Shown: positions 12,943 to 26,213, numbered from the stretch's first letter. The stretch is DNA of 64,000 nt from Caenorhabditis remanei (GCF_010183535.1 NC_071328.1:7130001-7194000); one strand, 5' to 3'. A program made the numbers and translations. Notes: generated from the letters alone by a model not told the origin.

Positions 12943-13198
12943 CAATTTTAAATAAAATAAAAAACAATAAGAGAAAAAAAGATGACAAGGAGAAAGAAAA
13001 CAAAGAGAGAAAGTTGACGGAAATGGAAAAAAAAGGAATATTTACAGAAATGAAAGATGTAAAGAAATCAGTTGGAATTTCAAAACTGTTAGCACTTTTT
13101 ATTTATTCTAAATACTTGTTTTTGTTTTCGTTTCATTAATTTCTCCTAATTGATTTCTTATTTCGCCACGGAAAAAAAAAATTAAAAGTGCCGAAGCT

Positions 13199-13292
13199 GA
13201 TCCCATCTCATTGAGCTAATACCGGTTAGACAACAAACATCTTTTTCGACACTGTCATAATTTTTATCCTGTTTTTTGTAAATAAACAAATG
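13199..13292 (+). repeat. Direct repeat, copy 1 (about 95 bp)
   Basis: The stretch around CAACAAACATC and CGACACTGTCATAATTTT is repeated in the same orientation at 16045-16145 with roughly 80% identity by eye. Its nature is unknown. It lies about 260 bases past the Frizzled poly(A) signal. Confidence 0.7.
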
Positions 13293-15777
13293 TGTGGGCC
13301 ACGGGATTTTCGATCTCTTCAGATGGTATTATTTAGTCTCGTAATACAGAATTTAAGAGAATTCCAGATTCTTGATTTCAGGATTCGCGTGTTTTTGGAC
13401 TTTTGACTCTTGTTTTCTGAAAATGCTCGACAGATCAGAAATGTGACTGATTCAGACTATCAAGATTCGTGTTTTTGATTCCATTTGGTTCATCACCTAA
13501 CAGTATCTTTATTTTCGTACGCACTCTTTGACTAAAGCGGATTATCAGAACATGTTTTTTTAAAATTGTTTCTGACAGTTTTCCATCAGCTCGCATCCAA
13601 GAGTAGAAGATTCATTCCATCTAAATCTCCAGTCCCTTCTTTTGTCAAAATATTTCCAATCATTTCTCCCATTTTCCTTCTACTTCTCAACATATTAGAC
13701 AATTATTACGAGCTATTTGAAGGGAGCTACTGCCAGAGTAATATTCTTACAATGGGGTCTTGGTAATTAGGTTGGCAGGTAGTAGAAAGAGAGGTACAGG
13801 AAACGTTTATACTTATTTCTCTATTTATCCGTTTCTTTTCATTATTATAAGAACCACTTATTCAGTCTAAAAGAAAAGAAAGTTCTAAACTTTTTCAGTT
13901 AATTCCCAGGAATGACATTGATTGGGATACAGGGAAACGGATAGAGGACGAAAGGCTATTGGGAGTGGTTTTCAGATACTTGACATTCTAAACTGATGAA
14001 ACAGAAGGATTGATTCTTAAAATATTCTGGTAGCTAAGTTCAGAATAAATCCACAATGTCTGGGTTCTCTGCTCTTTCTCACTTGTTCAAAGTCTTATGG
14101 ATTTTCAGACAACTTTCGTAATCTAGAATGTTCTTGTTGCGTAATCGATTCCTACTGTCCATAAGTGATCCTAATTCTCGGAAGAGTTCTAGACGAGTTC
14201 TAATTTCTCTCGTTTCTCTCGAGAAAGTAATTTATTCTGAGACTCTGTAAAAATCTGTGAGCAATTAGTCTCATCAGAGAGTGTCCTTCTTCTCTCTTTT
14301 ATCCGGAGGAGACATTATTTGTTTTCAATTAAACAACTTGCATTAGATATTTATTCATTGAAAACGTCTTGTTCTTTACGCTTACGTAGCCTTTTTCTTA
14401 ATTTATGTATCCTCGAGTATTCAAGATTTGTCAGATCATTCTTTCGTTTTTTTCTTGGAAGTTTCAATGTCTAAAACTGTACTTTCTTATTGCTAATTTT
14501 TAATACTGTTCCCTTTATTTCCCTATATTTTCAAAGAATCCCTCCTCTATTCGTTCCATCACTTTTAATTCATTTCCAGCTCATTAAAATGATTCTGACT
14601 TCATCGTCATTTGAATCAAAACATTCTCGTGTTTTACCTAATAACTTCATTTCGTCTTCAGAAGAAATGAATATTGGATCCAGAAACAAGAAATCCATTA
14701 TTGTAGTCGTGACGTCTAAACTCTGCTTCCTCTTCGAAAATCATAATATTTATGAGGATATTCTTTGCATTTTGGTCAGAATTTTTGAACGTTTTTGATC
14801 AGTTCTTTGATTTCTTTTTTGTTCAATGATAATTATTTATTTGATTGAAGCTACGGGCATTCCGAATAGGACCACTTTACTCTTAGTTTATTTCATTTTG
14901 TTCTCTAAGAGGACCACTGGCGTCGGGCGAGGAGTTACAGTATGATTTTCTCCATTCATAAGCACCTCTTTTCTTTGATATCGATACATTTTGAGTGTCT
15001 CTATATTTCTCTTTTCTATAAAGGTTCTTTTGTATGAACTTCTGAACCAAAAAGTTTGAAAACAGATGCCCACGGCTGTGTGCAGATGATTTTGGAAAGT
15101 TTTTTCTTTCAAATAATGGCTCGAATCTTCATCAAACAGTCTATTCGCAGTGAATGTTCAAAAGGAGAAGAATTTTGCGTGTCATACTGGAAAATTCAAG
15201 AATAATTCAACTGTTAAACTCGTAAAACCATAAATCTTGGTTATGTATAGATGTGTCATTCTAGTTTGGAAACTGATATGTTCCCTGAAAATGAAGATCA
15301 AAAACCACAAAAATTGCAGAATTTGCTTTTTAGTTTTGTATGTATTAGTCACTTTTTGAAGATGTTCCTCGTCAATTATCCCCTACAACTCTTCCAAATC
15401 AATTTTGTATTTTCCGTGTGACGTCTTCTTCTTTTCAGATGAGAAAGTCAAGATATCATAGTACGAATCGAATAATTTGTTCGTTCTTCCCATAACTAAC
15501 ATCATTTTCATCAGAATATCTTGAGTCGGAGGTTTTAAAATCTAATCTGGTTTTGCATATAATCTTATACCCTCTTCCTTTTTTCCTCCCCTTTCCTGCT
15601 TCTTCTGTTTTTAATTAATTCCAAAATTGTGTGCACATAGAAGTTAATGACTTCTTGGAAATCACTTTCGCCTTCTGATATTAATATTAATTTCTGACTT
15701 TAGCTGTCTAAGTGCGTACTTTGGACTAATGACTTCTTCTATTTTTAGATTTCAAATGAGAATATTACGGTATTTTA

Positions 15778-15818
15778 TTCGGTGGAGCGCAGCTATAAAA
15801 ACCGTAATGCTCTAATAG
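15778..15818 (+). repeat. Partial copy of the inverted repeat at 26079-26213
   Basis: The sequence TTCGGTGGAGCGCAGC followed by TATAAAAACCG and ending in CTCTAATAG matches the right arm of the foldback element at 26177-26219. Only one arm is present here. Confidence 0.55.
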
Positions 15819-16044
15819 ATTGACTATAAACCGTTCATTATTCTATTTTCTAATGACGAAGATCCACTGGTAACAAAGCACAACTCGGTCATATTTATTT
15901 TCTTGCGTAATGATCTTTCTATCTTCTTACGTTTTCGATAATTCCAATGGATAATATCTTTTCATCATTCATGATTCCTCCCAATAAATTCCACGTGTTG
16001 CCCAGTGAGCACATTATGCTCGGGGGCTAATATATGGATAAGCG

Positions 16045-16145
16045 CATCCCACCTCATTGATAGAAAGACTAATACCGTTTAGACAACAAACATCTTTCGA
16101 CACTGTCATAATTTTATTATCCCTGTTTTTATAAATAAATAAATG
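16045..16145 (+). repeat. Direct repeat, copy 2
   Basis: This is the second copy of the 13199-13292 sequence, with small indels (for example CATCTTTCGAC against CATCTTTTTCGAC). Similarity fades on both sides, so the shared unit is about 90-100 bases. Confidence 0.7.
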
Positions 16146-18222
16146 AGATAGTCTCGTGGTTTCTGGTTTCTTCCTGATATCGGATGACCGTCAAGATTTT
16201 TTTTAGAAGACCGGGAAGTTTCAGGCGACGTGCTTCTCTCATTCTTCAGAAAACTTCAGAGTCGTAATTTCTATGAGTAAGTCCTTAGTCTTTACTGTAT
16301 TAAACATGCATGACCGAAATTACATTGTAGTGTAATATAGACATTTTTTCGTGGGGTACACTTGCCCTTTTTCTGAAAAAGAGGGCCTCGAAAACTTCTA
16401 AATTGCAATTTGAGCTCATTAGACATTAATGAGACGGCCAAACCTTTTTGGTAGTTCGAGTAGAGAGACAGTTCTATCTGTAGTGGTGAGAAACATAATG
16501 AAATTCAGTCAAATACTGGATTCTTGCTTCTGAAAAATATGTGAATCAGTTCTACTCGGTCTCCATCTAGGAAAGTACACCATCTTTGAAATAACTGTTT
16601 CCCATCACTAATCAAGAGAGACTGAAAAATTCCCACGAAATTGCCAACCAACCAATTTCTAATTTCCTGCAAAAGTTTTTTTCCCATAGTGCAGTTCACC
16701 TTCTAATCAGTGTACCTCTTTCATTTTTCCATTTTTCTGTTTTTCATTTCAAGTCAAAAAGTTCCAACATTTCCTGTGAACTCCCACTCTCTCATCGAAA
16801 ATAGAAGTCTTGACGTTTCCAGAAATCAATTCGTGTGATAATAATAATTTTCCAATTCTCTCTCACCTATCCTAATCCGAGACTAAACCATGGGAGAGGG
16901 AGAGAAGTATAATCATTAATCACTCGACACTCAACCCAATCTAAAAAGGAAATTGCTTTAGGGGGCTCTCTCGTGAGCTAACACTAAATCCATGCTTCCA
17001 CTAACGGAGGTACTAAAATTCTGTGGACTTTAATTGATTAGTTTCCATTTTTAGGTTCTCATCTTTTCGAACTTTCAGACAAGTTCATAGTGAAATTTTG
17101 ACACTTTCCTAATTACTATCTATCTGATCCCAAGCTACGTTTGACATTCAAAGTTCGAATGGACATACTATGTTTTTAGAAAAAAGAGAAGGGAGAAGTC
17201 CCCAATTTTCACTTCAAAGTTAATTTTTGACGGTTGCATCCGGATTCGGAACAACGAAAAGAGACGTACAAACCTTAGAAAAGTGTCATCCTGGTTTTGT
17301 GTTGTTTTAGTATTTTTTAATGGAAATTATTCAGAAAATTGTGTTACCATTTGCTTTTGTTTTGTTTTTTCTTACTATCAGACTTCCGGTTTGTTTCATA
17401 AAATTTTATAATTTATCTAGAATTTTTGAACTGTTTTTCATACGGAAACTGATCAGTAATTACTGATCGAAATAGTACTCCAGCAGATTCCTGTGTTATT
17501 TTGTGTCATCCATCGTCCTTTCTTCATTTTCTTCTTGTTTCTTCGTGCTGAAATGAAACAGAGAAAGACCTTCATCGAAAATTCAATTAAACGTTAAAAC
17601 GTAGGTAGAGAAGTGGAGAGTCCTCAAAAGCTGGCGGCAAATCGAAGGGGAGCTCCGAATTCATTCAAAAACAAATTATGTGCTCAACCTCCGTCGAGTG
17701 AGCCGTCTTTCTTCAAGGTAATTACTCTTGCACCACAGAGAAACTGAATTCAGTCCGAACTCTTTAAGACACCACAACTGGTTACAGAGTCTTCTGGATT
17801 TGCAGAGATCCAAATACCTGGAGTTGTTGTTAAAAAGCACAGTCTCTTTTTGGATAGAGATGAAGAAACCTGCGTCGTGCGAACAGCTGCGTTTTGAGCA
17901 ATGTTGGAAAATTATATTATTTCAAGTCTTTCAAAATAGCCCACTTTCAATATCAAAACACTATTTTTAGAAATGAGATGTCATCGCATTTCCGCTCGAA
18001 ACTTTTCTATGTACTGTTCAACCTCGTGAGATCTGATGGTTCAAATTCAAAAGAATGCAAGAGTTCCAGTTTTTCAGAATATTAGAAAGTGAGGACTAGA
18101 AAACTTTCTGCATTACCGGATAGAGACAGAAAAAAGAAAAGAAAATAGGCAATTCTTCTCTTCTATTTTTTCTTCTCATTGGCGGGTACCGCTAACCCAA
18201 CTTGACTTTGATTACCCATTTC

Positions 18223-18277
18223 CGGAGCTCTCTTTCTCTTTTCTCTTTACTTTCGGAGCTCACGGAGCTCTATATAA
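18223..18277 (+). promoter_or_regulatory. Candidate promoter: three CGGAGCTC boxes and TATATAA
   Basis: CGGAGCTC occurs at 18223-18230, 18254-18261 and 18263-18270, and TATATAA starts at 18271. Three identical 8-mers in 48 bases directly before a TATA-like box look like a core promoter or enhancer. No ORF follows, so it could start a non-coding first exon of zfh-2. This is inferred from motif arrangement alone. Confidence 0.3.
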
Positions 18278-20693
18278 TTACTTTCGTCTTCTTGATCTGA
18301 AGGAAGCTATTCGGTTTGGGGTGAGCCTGCAATTGGCTTAGAATCCATGACTTTTTCGATGGAAAGTGCTTTTGGAGTAGTTGGAACAGAAATTCAGTGA
18401 AGCAGTTTCCTTGGCGACCAAAAGTGAAGAACATAAAAACCATTTTTCTCTAGACTTTCTTCGATTTCTCTATGAAAATTCCCAATTGTGATTGATGCTG
18501 TTCTTCTAAAACATAACACCTTCCGAAATGAGTAAAGTTCATGGCAACCGAACTGTAGAGAGTGGAGAATGTCAAAATATCCATCCATTAGATACAATTG
18601 CTGTATCCATCTTGCTCCCAATGTGTCCAGATGTCCACTCGCCATTTCTTACTTTTATACATACCCAACCTCATTTCATTTCCTTCCTCATTCCCCTAGT
18701 ATCCCCCTTCTTTTCTCTATCTCCACATAGCTATTCTTAATTAATGAAAGCCTTTTTTTGCTCCTTCTAACGAGTGGACGCAGTAAGATACATCCTTTGC
18801 TTCGTGAGTTTTCTTCAACTATTCCCGGTGAAAAGAAGTCCTTTTTTCCTTGAAGACTTCTGAAGACGTCCATCTGAAGACGCTCGCTCATTAGCTCATT
18901 TCATCCACACGCTAATTTCATTAATTTTGTGCTGCCGAAGACGGAAAGAAGGGAGTGAACATGCCGTGTTTACCAGCCACCTCTCTCGTTCGCATGCTTC
19001 TTACCTCCTAACAAGTGGACTGAGAGAGAGAACGTCTTCTGGATTTTATACTTCAAATTATGAATATATTTATCTAGTTTTATATTCATTTCAAGTTCAG
19101 AATGTCTTCACTCTTCAATTTGGACTGACACTTTTAAACTGAACGTGATTCGGTCTATCCTCTGAATGGTTCAAACAGGATAAATCAAATCTAGCAACTT
19201 ATTCTAGCTAGATGTTACTTCATTCTTACAGTTTCATATTGCTCTGAATCAGTTTATTGGCAAGACTCAATTATCAGAAACACGTCCTAGACACGCCAAC
19301 GAGGTTTACAATCTGGTGTCGTCCTCCTCATGTATACTTTTCTGACCATTTACATTCTCAGATTTTGATTTTTCCCGTTCAAAAAGAAGATTCTGTTCTA
19401 AAATAGAAATATTCGCTGTGCCAGTCTCGACTAGCTACAAAATAGAACAAATGTATTGTCATGCCAGTCAAACATTTTTTGATTCTGTGTTCCATCTATA
19501 TAATTTTATCTGAACGATTGCTATATATGAGCTAGAAACGGACAGAATGATCTGTATAGCTTGATCTAGTGTAAGAATTAACCGAATCTGACTTCATTGA
19601 TTCTGGTATTTACATAAAAAGGGTTTTAGAAATAAATCTACCATTTCGAACATACTTTTTTCCCAACAGTTTCATTTTCTTTTCTACCACTTTTAAACAA
19701 TTTTTTCTTTCCAGCTCTTGGAACTGTCTCATCTATGTTTTTCCATCGTTTGTATCTCACCTGGTTTGTTCCAACTTTCATTTTTATGCAGCTTACTTCT
19801 GACGTTTGCCCCGATTTGTAGAAAGTCCAAACTATAGCATGAAGCCTGAAATATGTTTTAGAGGTAATTTGATACTGTTACAGGAACCACTGGAACATTT
19901 ATTTTTTCAAAACTCACTATCCGATGATCTCGAATTCAGAGGGGTTCTCAACTGGGAAACCATTTTCAACGTTTAGAAGACAGTCATCTGCCAATTCAGC
20001 TCTGAAAGTTTTCTACCAAAACGAGTTCTATTATTTTCTTTTGAGTTCGTGTTCTTCTTCCTCTTCTTCGTATTCGCTTGCTCATTTTTAATTTCTTAAT
20101 CCACTTACTTCAACGTCTTCTTCTTCGTCTTCAACTCCTTCTTCTTTTCCCTTTTTCTCCTTATTTCACATCGAATCCAGGAAAGCTCATTAGCTCATTT
20201 GTTGTGTATGTGTTGAGAAAATAGTGAAGAAAGAGAGAGCTTTCTTCTGGAGTGGACACAGAAAACGAAGAAGAAGACGAAAGGGGGACATTTTGAATGG
20301 GTATGCAATTAGCAATCGATGCAAATTAATTAAACAAACAAAACGCGAAAAAGGGAGAGCACTCCAGCAGTCACATCATGTCGTTTGTGGGCTGCTTCGA
20401 CCAATGCCTGCTGAAAAAATGAAATGGAAAAACGAGAAAAAAGATGGAGACTAATTTTTAATTTAGATTAAAATTTTTATACTCCGGTCACTTTTTCTTA
20501 AGTTCTTATAGCTTTTTTGGGTCAAAGAGTTGGCGTTTGATGTTAAGGTCGTTTCGATCTACCAGTTGATCTCCACTACATCAGAGACTTATAAATTTTC
20601 GGGTACTGTATCATAATGAGTTTTAGCCTGATAATTATCGAAATCGGAGGTTTTCCTAACTGTAAATAGTTAAGGATATACTATGATGTTCAT

Positions 20694-21150
20694 GTACAGT
20701 ACCGGACAAAAAGCTATCAAGTTTTGCAGTTTTCAGTTGATATTGCCCAACTTTGAGGGTATGCCATGGTAATACTGATTGACCCATCAAATATATGACT
20801 AATAAATCATAGAGATCAAAATTAGAGCTGCATTTTTGTAGTTGACAACTTTTTTGTACGAACACTCCCTAGAGAGTAATGGTCATTTTAAGACGACAGC
20901 TTAAAAATCGCCCTATTTTGCACTGAAATTGGTCGATTTAAGGGAGAAATTACTTTGTCGATACGCAACTTGCTAGGGAGCGTCCGTTCAAAAAAGTTGT
21001 CAACAACAAAAATTTAGCTTTCCTTTTGATCTGTACGATCCATTAAAAATCTACATGATGGGACAATTAATATTACCATGACACACTTTCAAAGTTGGCA
21101 ATTTCAACTGAAAACCGCAAAACTTGATAGCTCGTTGTCCGGTACTGTAC
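20694..21150. repeat. Palindromic repeat, copy 2 of the family at 3396-3939
   Basis: The ends are GTACAGTACCGGACAA and TTGTCCGGTACTGTAC. The inside matches copy 1 (ACAACTTTTTTGTACGAACA; also CTAGGGAG and GCAACTTGCTAG) and pairs with itself across the centre near 20920. The outermost arms seen in copy 1 (CTGAAAAGTGAC) are absent, so copy 1 is longer or the two are subfamilies. Confidence 0.8.
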
Positions 21151-21426
21151 ATAACTGAGCAATTACACTTGATACGTATGGATCGGAATCGTTCAGTTTC
21201 TAAAAGATAAAAGGATTATTTCCTCTTATTAAAAAATTATTTCCGTAAAGACGGGGTTACTGTAGTTCCACACCCTGACACGGATTTCTTTTGATATTTT
21301 CAATTCCTTTGTCTTAAATTTTAAGACAAGTCATACGAGTGTAAGAAAGAGTCATAATTAGCATAAGACGCTATAAGTCTCATGATATATCTTCGTGAGA
21401 AACCGGAAACTGGGAAAGAGCACCTG

Positions 21427-21450
21427 CTTCTTCTTCTTCTTCTTCTTCTT
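21427..21450 (+). repeat. Microsatellite (CTT)8
   Basis: Eight perfect CTT units. It is the cleanest of several CTT/GAA tracts in the window. Confidence 0.9.
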
Positions 21451-21941
21451 GACGGAGGGCATTATGGTCACACCATTTCTTCCAAGAAACCCAGTAATTA
21501 AGACAAATTATAGTACAAGTAGAAGAAGAGAAATGAGAAAACGAACACACCTTGAGCAATCACAAATTAGTTGAATTAGTTTACTGCTCGTTTTCATGGG
21601 AAAATGAAATTGGGAGAGGGTAATAAAAAAGGAATTGGGTGACTATTAATCTTCGATTCCGTTATTTCAGATTGTTTCTTAAAAATCTTGTAAGAGTGGT
21701 TAACCGTTGTTTAGTTCTATAACTAGAAAAAAATAACTGATTCAGGGGACAGGTGGTTATAGTCTCACTACCCTTGCAAAATGCGAGAAACACGTTCACG
21801 AAGAAAAAGAGGTTACTGTACAATTAGACTGTCTAAGAACTTAGATAAATCTTTAACCAATATATAACAGAAGAGAATAATCGGCCTTAGAAGTCAGATT
21901 AAAGAAGGTTGTCGATTGGTACATTAGTTTACGTAAGTCTA

Positions 21942-22877
21942 CTCAGGTATTTTTTGGCGAGGGTTGGGCAATGAAAATGTTAAAAGGGCCATGTGGCCAT
22001 TGAATAGGGCAAATTGCCCACAAAAAGGGCCACATGGCCCAGTGGGCACTAGTTTGGCGCGGGTTGGGCACAAGCTGGAGAGTTGGTTGCCGAAAGGAGA
22101 AGCTGGTTGGATGTGGGCACGGGTTGGGCACCTGTTTGGCCCCGGTTGGGCACCACTTTGGCCCGAAGTGGGCACAAGTTGAGAAATCGCGCTCTACAGC
22201 ACACGCTGATTTTTCACCACGATTTTTCTAATTTATTTCGTTTCTTTTTCAATTCTTTCGTCCTTCTATTTTATGCTACTTTTTTCAATTAGAAGATGAG
22301 ACAATCTACACGGATCCGCCGATAAAACAGGTAAGACGCTACTATTTTCTTTTTTTCTTTTTATCTTTCAATTTTTGACAAATTTCAGCTTAACGAGAAA
22401 TAAATTCAACAATACAAGCATCATCATCAACTATGCGCTTCGGCTACTCCACTGCTCGTCTCTGTTAATTTTCGCGTTTACTTTAAATTTTTCGTTTTAA
22501 TTTGTATATTTGTAACTTTTACTAAAAATTATATTCTTCTCCTGTATTCCTATTCCCCATTTTAAAGTTTGACAAATTCTAGTTTATTTTATCTTATTAC
22601 TCCCCATTATTACTGAAATTACTATTTTGTGCTTAATTTTGATGAATAAATAGTAGTAAAGTACAAAAATGTGTAATCTGGTTAATTATAGTGCTAAATG
22701 GTAAGGAGCGAAAGGAGAGGAATGCCGCGCGTTGAACCAAATCTCGGCACTTTGCCCACGAAATGGGCCATGTGGCCCTCAAAATCGGCACGAGTGCCGG
22801 CGTAGGGCAGGCCCCGCGGCCCTTTTCTCTGGGCCATGCTGCCCATTTCGTGGGCAAAGTGCGAAAAAATACCTGAG
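21942..22877. mobile_element. TA-flanked non-autonomous DNA transposon
   Basis: The ends are inverted (CTCAGGTATTTTTT at 21942 and AAAAAATACCTGAG ending at 22877), and each is flanked by TA (21940-21941 and 22878-22879), the target-site duplication of Tc1/mariner-type elements. The left third carries degenerate repeats of GGTTGGGCAC and palindromes such as GGGCCACATGGCCC. The right end holds a perfect 22-base inverted repeat (22746-22767 with 22841-22862). No transposase ORF is present, so movement would need an enzyme from elsewhere. Base composition of the arms is much more GC-rich than the surroundings. Confidence 0.8.
22746..22862. repeat. Long hairpin inside the transposon
   Basis: Two 22-base arms, one starting GCACTTTGCCCACG and the other ending CGTGGGCAAAGTGC, are perfect reverse complements around a GC-rich loop of 73 bases. 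RNA read through here would form a strong stem. Confidence 0.85.
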
Positions 22878-25800
22878 TACAATGGCAGAGATTATTTTCC
22901 AACTATGAAAGTTTCAGAAGGCTTTCCAAAAAACACATTCTGTAAAATCCAAGAAAACGATTAACTCTGCGTCAGAAACTAATTAATTGGATTAGTTGTA
23001 TTGCTCCTTATCTTCCAGACTTTTTGAACAATTGAAACGAGATCAGGAACTTTGAACACAAGTTGTTGAATGGATTAATGCCGTTTTGAATTGGATTTAC
23101 TTGGAATTAGTTGAAAGAATAGGCGAAGGAGTAAACTAAAGTCTTGGTGATCTTCCAGGGATTACTCACTTTTTGATGAAAAAATGATTTGTTGTCTTTT
23201 TGTTAACTTTTCAGTGTTTTCAGATTTCTAAAATTTTGAAACTTTATTGTCTGAAAAACTATATGTCCGACTCAAAATATACTGCTTATTCGTCCAAAGT
23301 TTTCTCGCAGCTAGCGAACTCACAGGTAACGGTTCCAATGCCGGAATACATCTTTGATTATTGATTGTCCTTCTTAACTTTTGACTTCAAATTGAACTTC
23401 CTCAAGTCTCAAATAATTCTTTCTTATTTCTCGACAGTCATCTGATTTTCTTTTATTTTGTCACTTTCATCGTTTTTAATTGTCCCCTTATTTTTTCTGA
23501 AAATGTACCTGAATAATAAGACGCCTTATTCCTCTTTTCTTAATAATTAGACCCCTCTTCATCATTTGAGTCTTCCGTCATAATCGAGCCTTATGACTTC
23601 AAATATCTTAGCATTTTAAGGTTTTTAGTATGATTTCTTCTTATTTATGCATATCTCTGAGATTTATTATATTTCTGATAAAGCTTCCATAAGATGTGTT
23701 TACTCTCCTTACAGTTCTGCAGGCAACCGAAAAGATACGGTATCATTCCCTCCCCATTTGAAATATTTCCTTCCTCTGAGGTCTCAATCTGACTCACTTT
23801 TTCGTATACCTCGAAAATCTGGGAATTCTCTATATAATATTTTTTGATTAATCTAGTAATCAACACCACTTTACCAAATATACAAATATCGCAATTATTA
23901 TTTTTCTCTCCTTTACTAACTCATTTTTATTATTTCTCCCCGTCCCCATAACACCTAATTTGATTGTTTAATTCGATTTCTTATTAATTTCTCTTTCGCA
24001 CACCTTTCTATATATTCCAATAATCTAACTCATTTCCAGACTTGACGACGTGGAAATAGAAGACGTCAACGTCTTCTGAAAGCCTAATTACTGGGAAAAC
24101 CGCCTCGTGCGGCTCCAATCTACGAAGTAGTCGGAGGTCCATTTACTTTCGATTACTTCCGAACCCTCTTATATCTTCCCAAATTACTTCTTTTTGGTCT
24201 ACAATGAGTAGTCTTCTCTCATTTCGTCAATCTATTTTATTCCTCATTTATTCGTCACTCGCTGCATTTTCTCTAAATCTTATTTCGATTCGCTAATTTC
24301 TTTTGGTTGGATTTTTTTACTCTTCAGTTTATTTTTTAATCGATCTCTGAGACTTCTGCAATAATGCAGGTTGTTCAAATACTCGGGAGCAATACTGTAT
24401 CGTAAATCGGCTGGAGGCTCCGCCCACATCGTTCATCAGGGTTAGGAAGAGGTCATTGAAAATAGACGGGGCATTTCTACACGATCCTCGTCCGATCTTT
24501 TTTGATCTGATCTCCAGAACCGAGCGGAACAGACTGTTTATTAGGAAAATGAGCAGGAAATTTTTATGGAATAAATAGAATAATAGTAAACTTTCGAAAA
24601 AACTCTTATCTGGAATTCCATTTTTGAATACTGTTAAAAACTTCTCAAATACATGGAAATTCTGAAAATAAGTTAAACTGAACGAATAATTCAGCAAAAT
24701 AATAGCATTTTATTTGTTCTTTCTGAAAAAGAAAGAACCGAACAACCCGTATGTAAAAAGTGAATTAAAACTAATTCATTTGATTCATTCCAGTATTTTT
24801 CTGCAAATAAAAGCTCACCGGACCTCTCGTCGTTCTTTTAATCCGATCAGAGCAGGATGGAGATGTCTAATTAATCATTTTAATGGCGCTTTAATCCGCA
24901 GAAAAGATGGGCATTCGATGAGTCTATACATTTGCTTTTTCTGCTTTTCTACTGGAATTATTCCTATTTTCTAAGGGCAGGTGAATCGGGTTACTGTTGC
25001 AGTGGTAGTTCCCTAACACTCTTAAAATAAATAGAATGTTTGTCAATTCTCAAGCACAAAACTCATAAAAATTATCTGATACTTTTCAAAACTGAAATTG
25101 TTTAAAACCCGTCCAAACACAGCTTCTGAAAACTGTAAAACTGGATAGTAATTTAGAACAGTTTCCAAAGAGTGGATTATTAAAAATAAGGATTAGAAAA
25201 AAATCAAAATCTGTTTATGAATTTGCATAGAACTGTAAAATCCCCATATGACCAAACAGCTATAAATAAGTTAATAAGATTCCAGGAATATCCAAAAGTC
25301 TATTTTTCAGACCTTCTATATTTCTCTCCTCAATTCCACTCATTCCGATTAATTTCTCCCCCAAGGCATCATATATATAGGACTACTAATTGATATAAGA
25401 CGTCCGTAGAAGACGACTAGTCGAATTAGAGGAGTTGCCCCCCTTATACCTCCTCCTCCTCCTTCTTTTTCCTCTTCTAACCAAAAATAATTTGATTCGA
25501 AAAGGACGACTTATCCCTCCATCCATCCCTCCAACTTCTTGACTTCTTCGTCTTCTTCGAGATTTTTTTATTTCCCACACAGAAGAGCACAGCCTCCCAC
25601 GTTTTCGATGTGTGGAGCATTACACCTGAACGAAGTAGCTGTAGAAGCATCCTCTGACTTGAATGTAGGGGATGAAGCTGAAAGAATTATCCGTAAATCC
25701 ATTCAAGCCTTCTGAGGTGTGCAGAGGGATAATGAGAATTTACATCATCATCTAAGCGATGTATGGTCATGAAGGTGTTACGGAAGAGGAGTTAAGCAGA

Positions 25801-26078
25801 AGGCTAGCTTATCATTTTGACAGTTTTTCAGAGGGACAAATTCTGATTTGAACGCTCTTCTGACTTTTCGGGTTACACTTTGGTCTTGATCGTATTGTGG
25901 CATTTTCAGAAGTTTGGTGATGTAATGACGTTTGGAGATCAAGTTGTGCAAGTTCTAAGCTTCATCAATCAATTCGATGATCAACCTTAGAAAATATCGA
26001 ATAGGAAACTTATTTTATAGAGCTCGGAAAAAGGATACAGTAAGCTGCATACTGTCCGATATTCAACTGAAATATATC

Positions 26079-26213
26079 AGCACGGCACGCTTCTTACAAC
26101 CGCGCTCTACCGAAACCGAAAAAAATTGTGTGCGAAATTTAGAGAGTTAGAGAAAAATAGACATTTTTCGAGGGAATTTCGGTGGAGCGCAGTTGTAAGA
26201 ACTGTGCTGAGCT
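26079..26213. repeat. Short foldback element
   Basis: The arms at 26079-26115 and 26177-26213 (ACAACCGCGCTCTACCGAAA against TTTCGGTGGAGCGCAGTTGT) are inverted copies with a few mismatches around a 61-base centre. A single-arm relative lies at 15778-15818. It is probably a MITE fragment. Confidence 0.7.

Noticed and set aside
17593..17720. Exon-like stretch ending AAG|gtaatt, considered as the missing upstream zfh-2 exon
   Set aside because: Its end phase (0) does not match the phase 2 needed by the exon starting at 33273, and it has no ATG.
21964..22231. Overlapping plus-strand ORFs in the transposon
   Set aside because: They read the GC-rich GGTTGGGCAC repeats in all frames; there is no transposase motif such as DDE.
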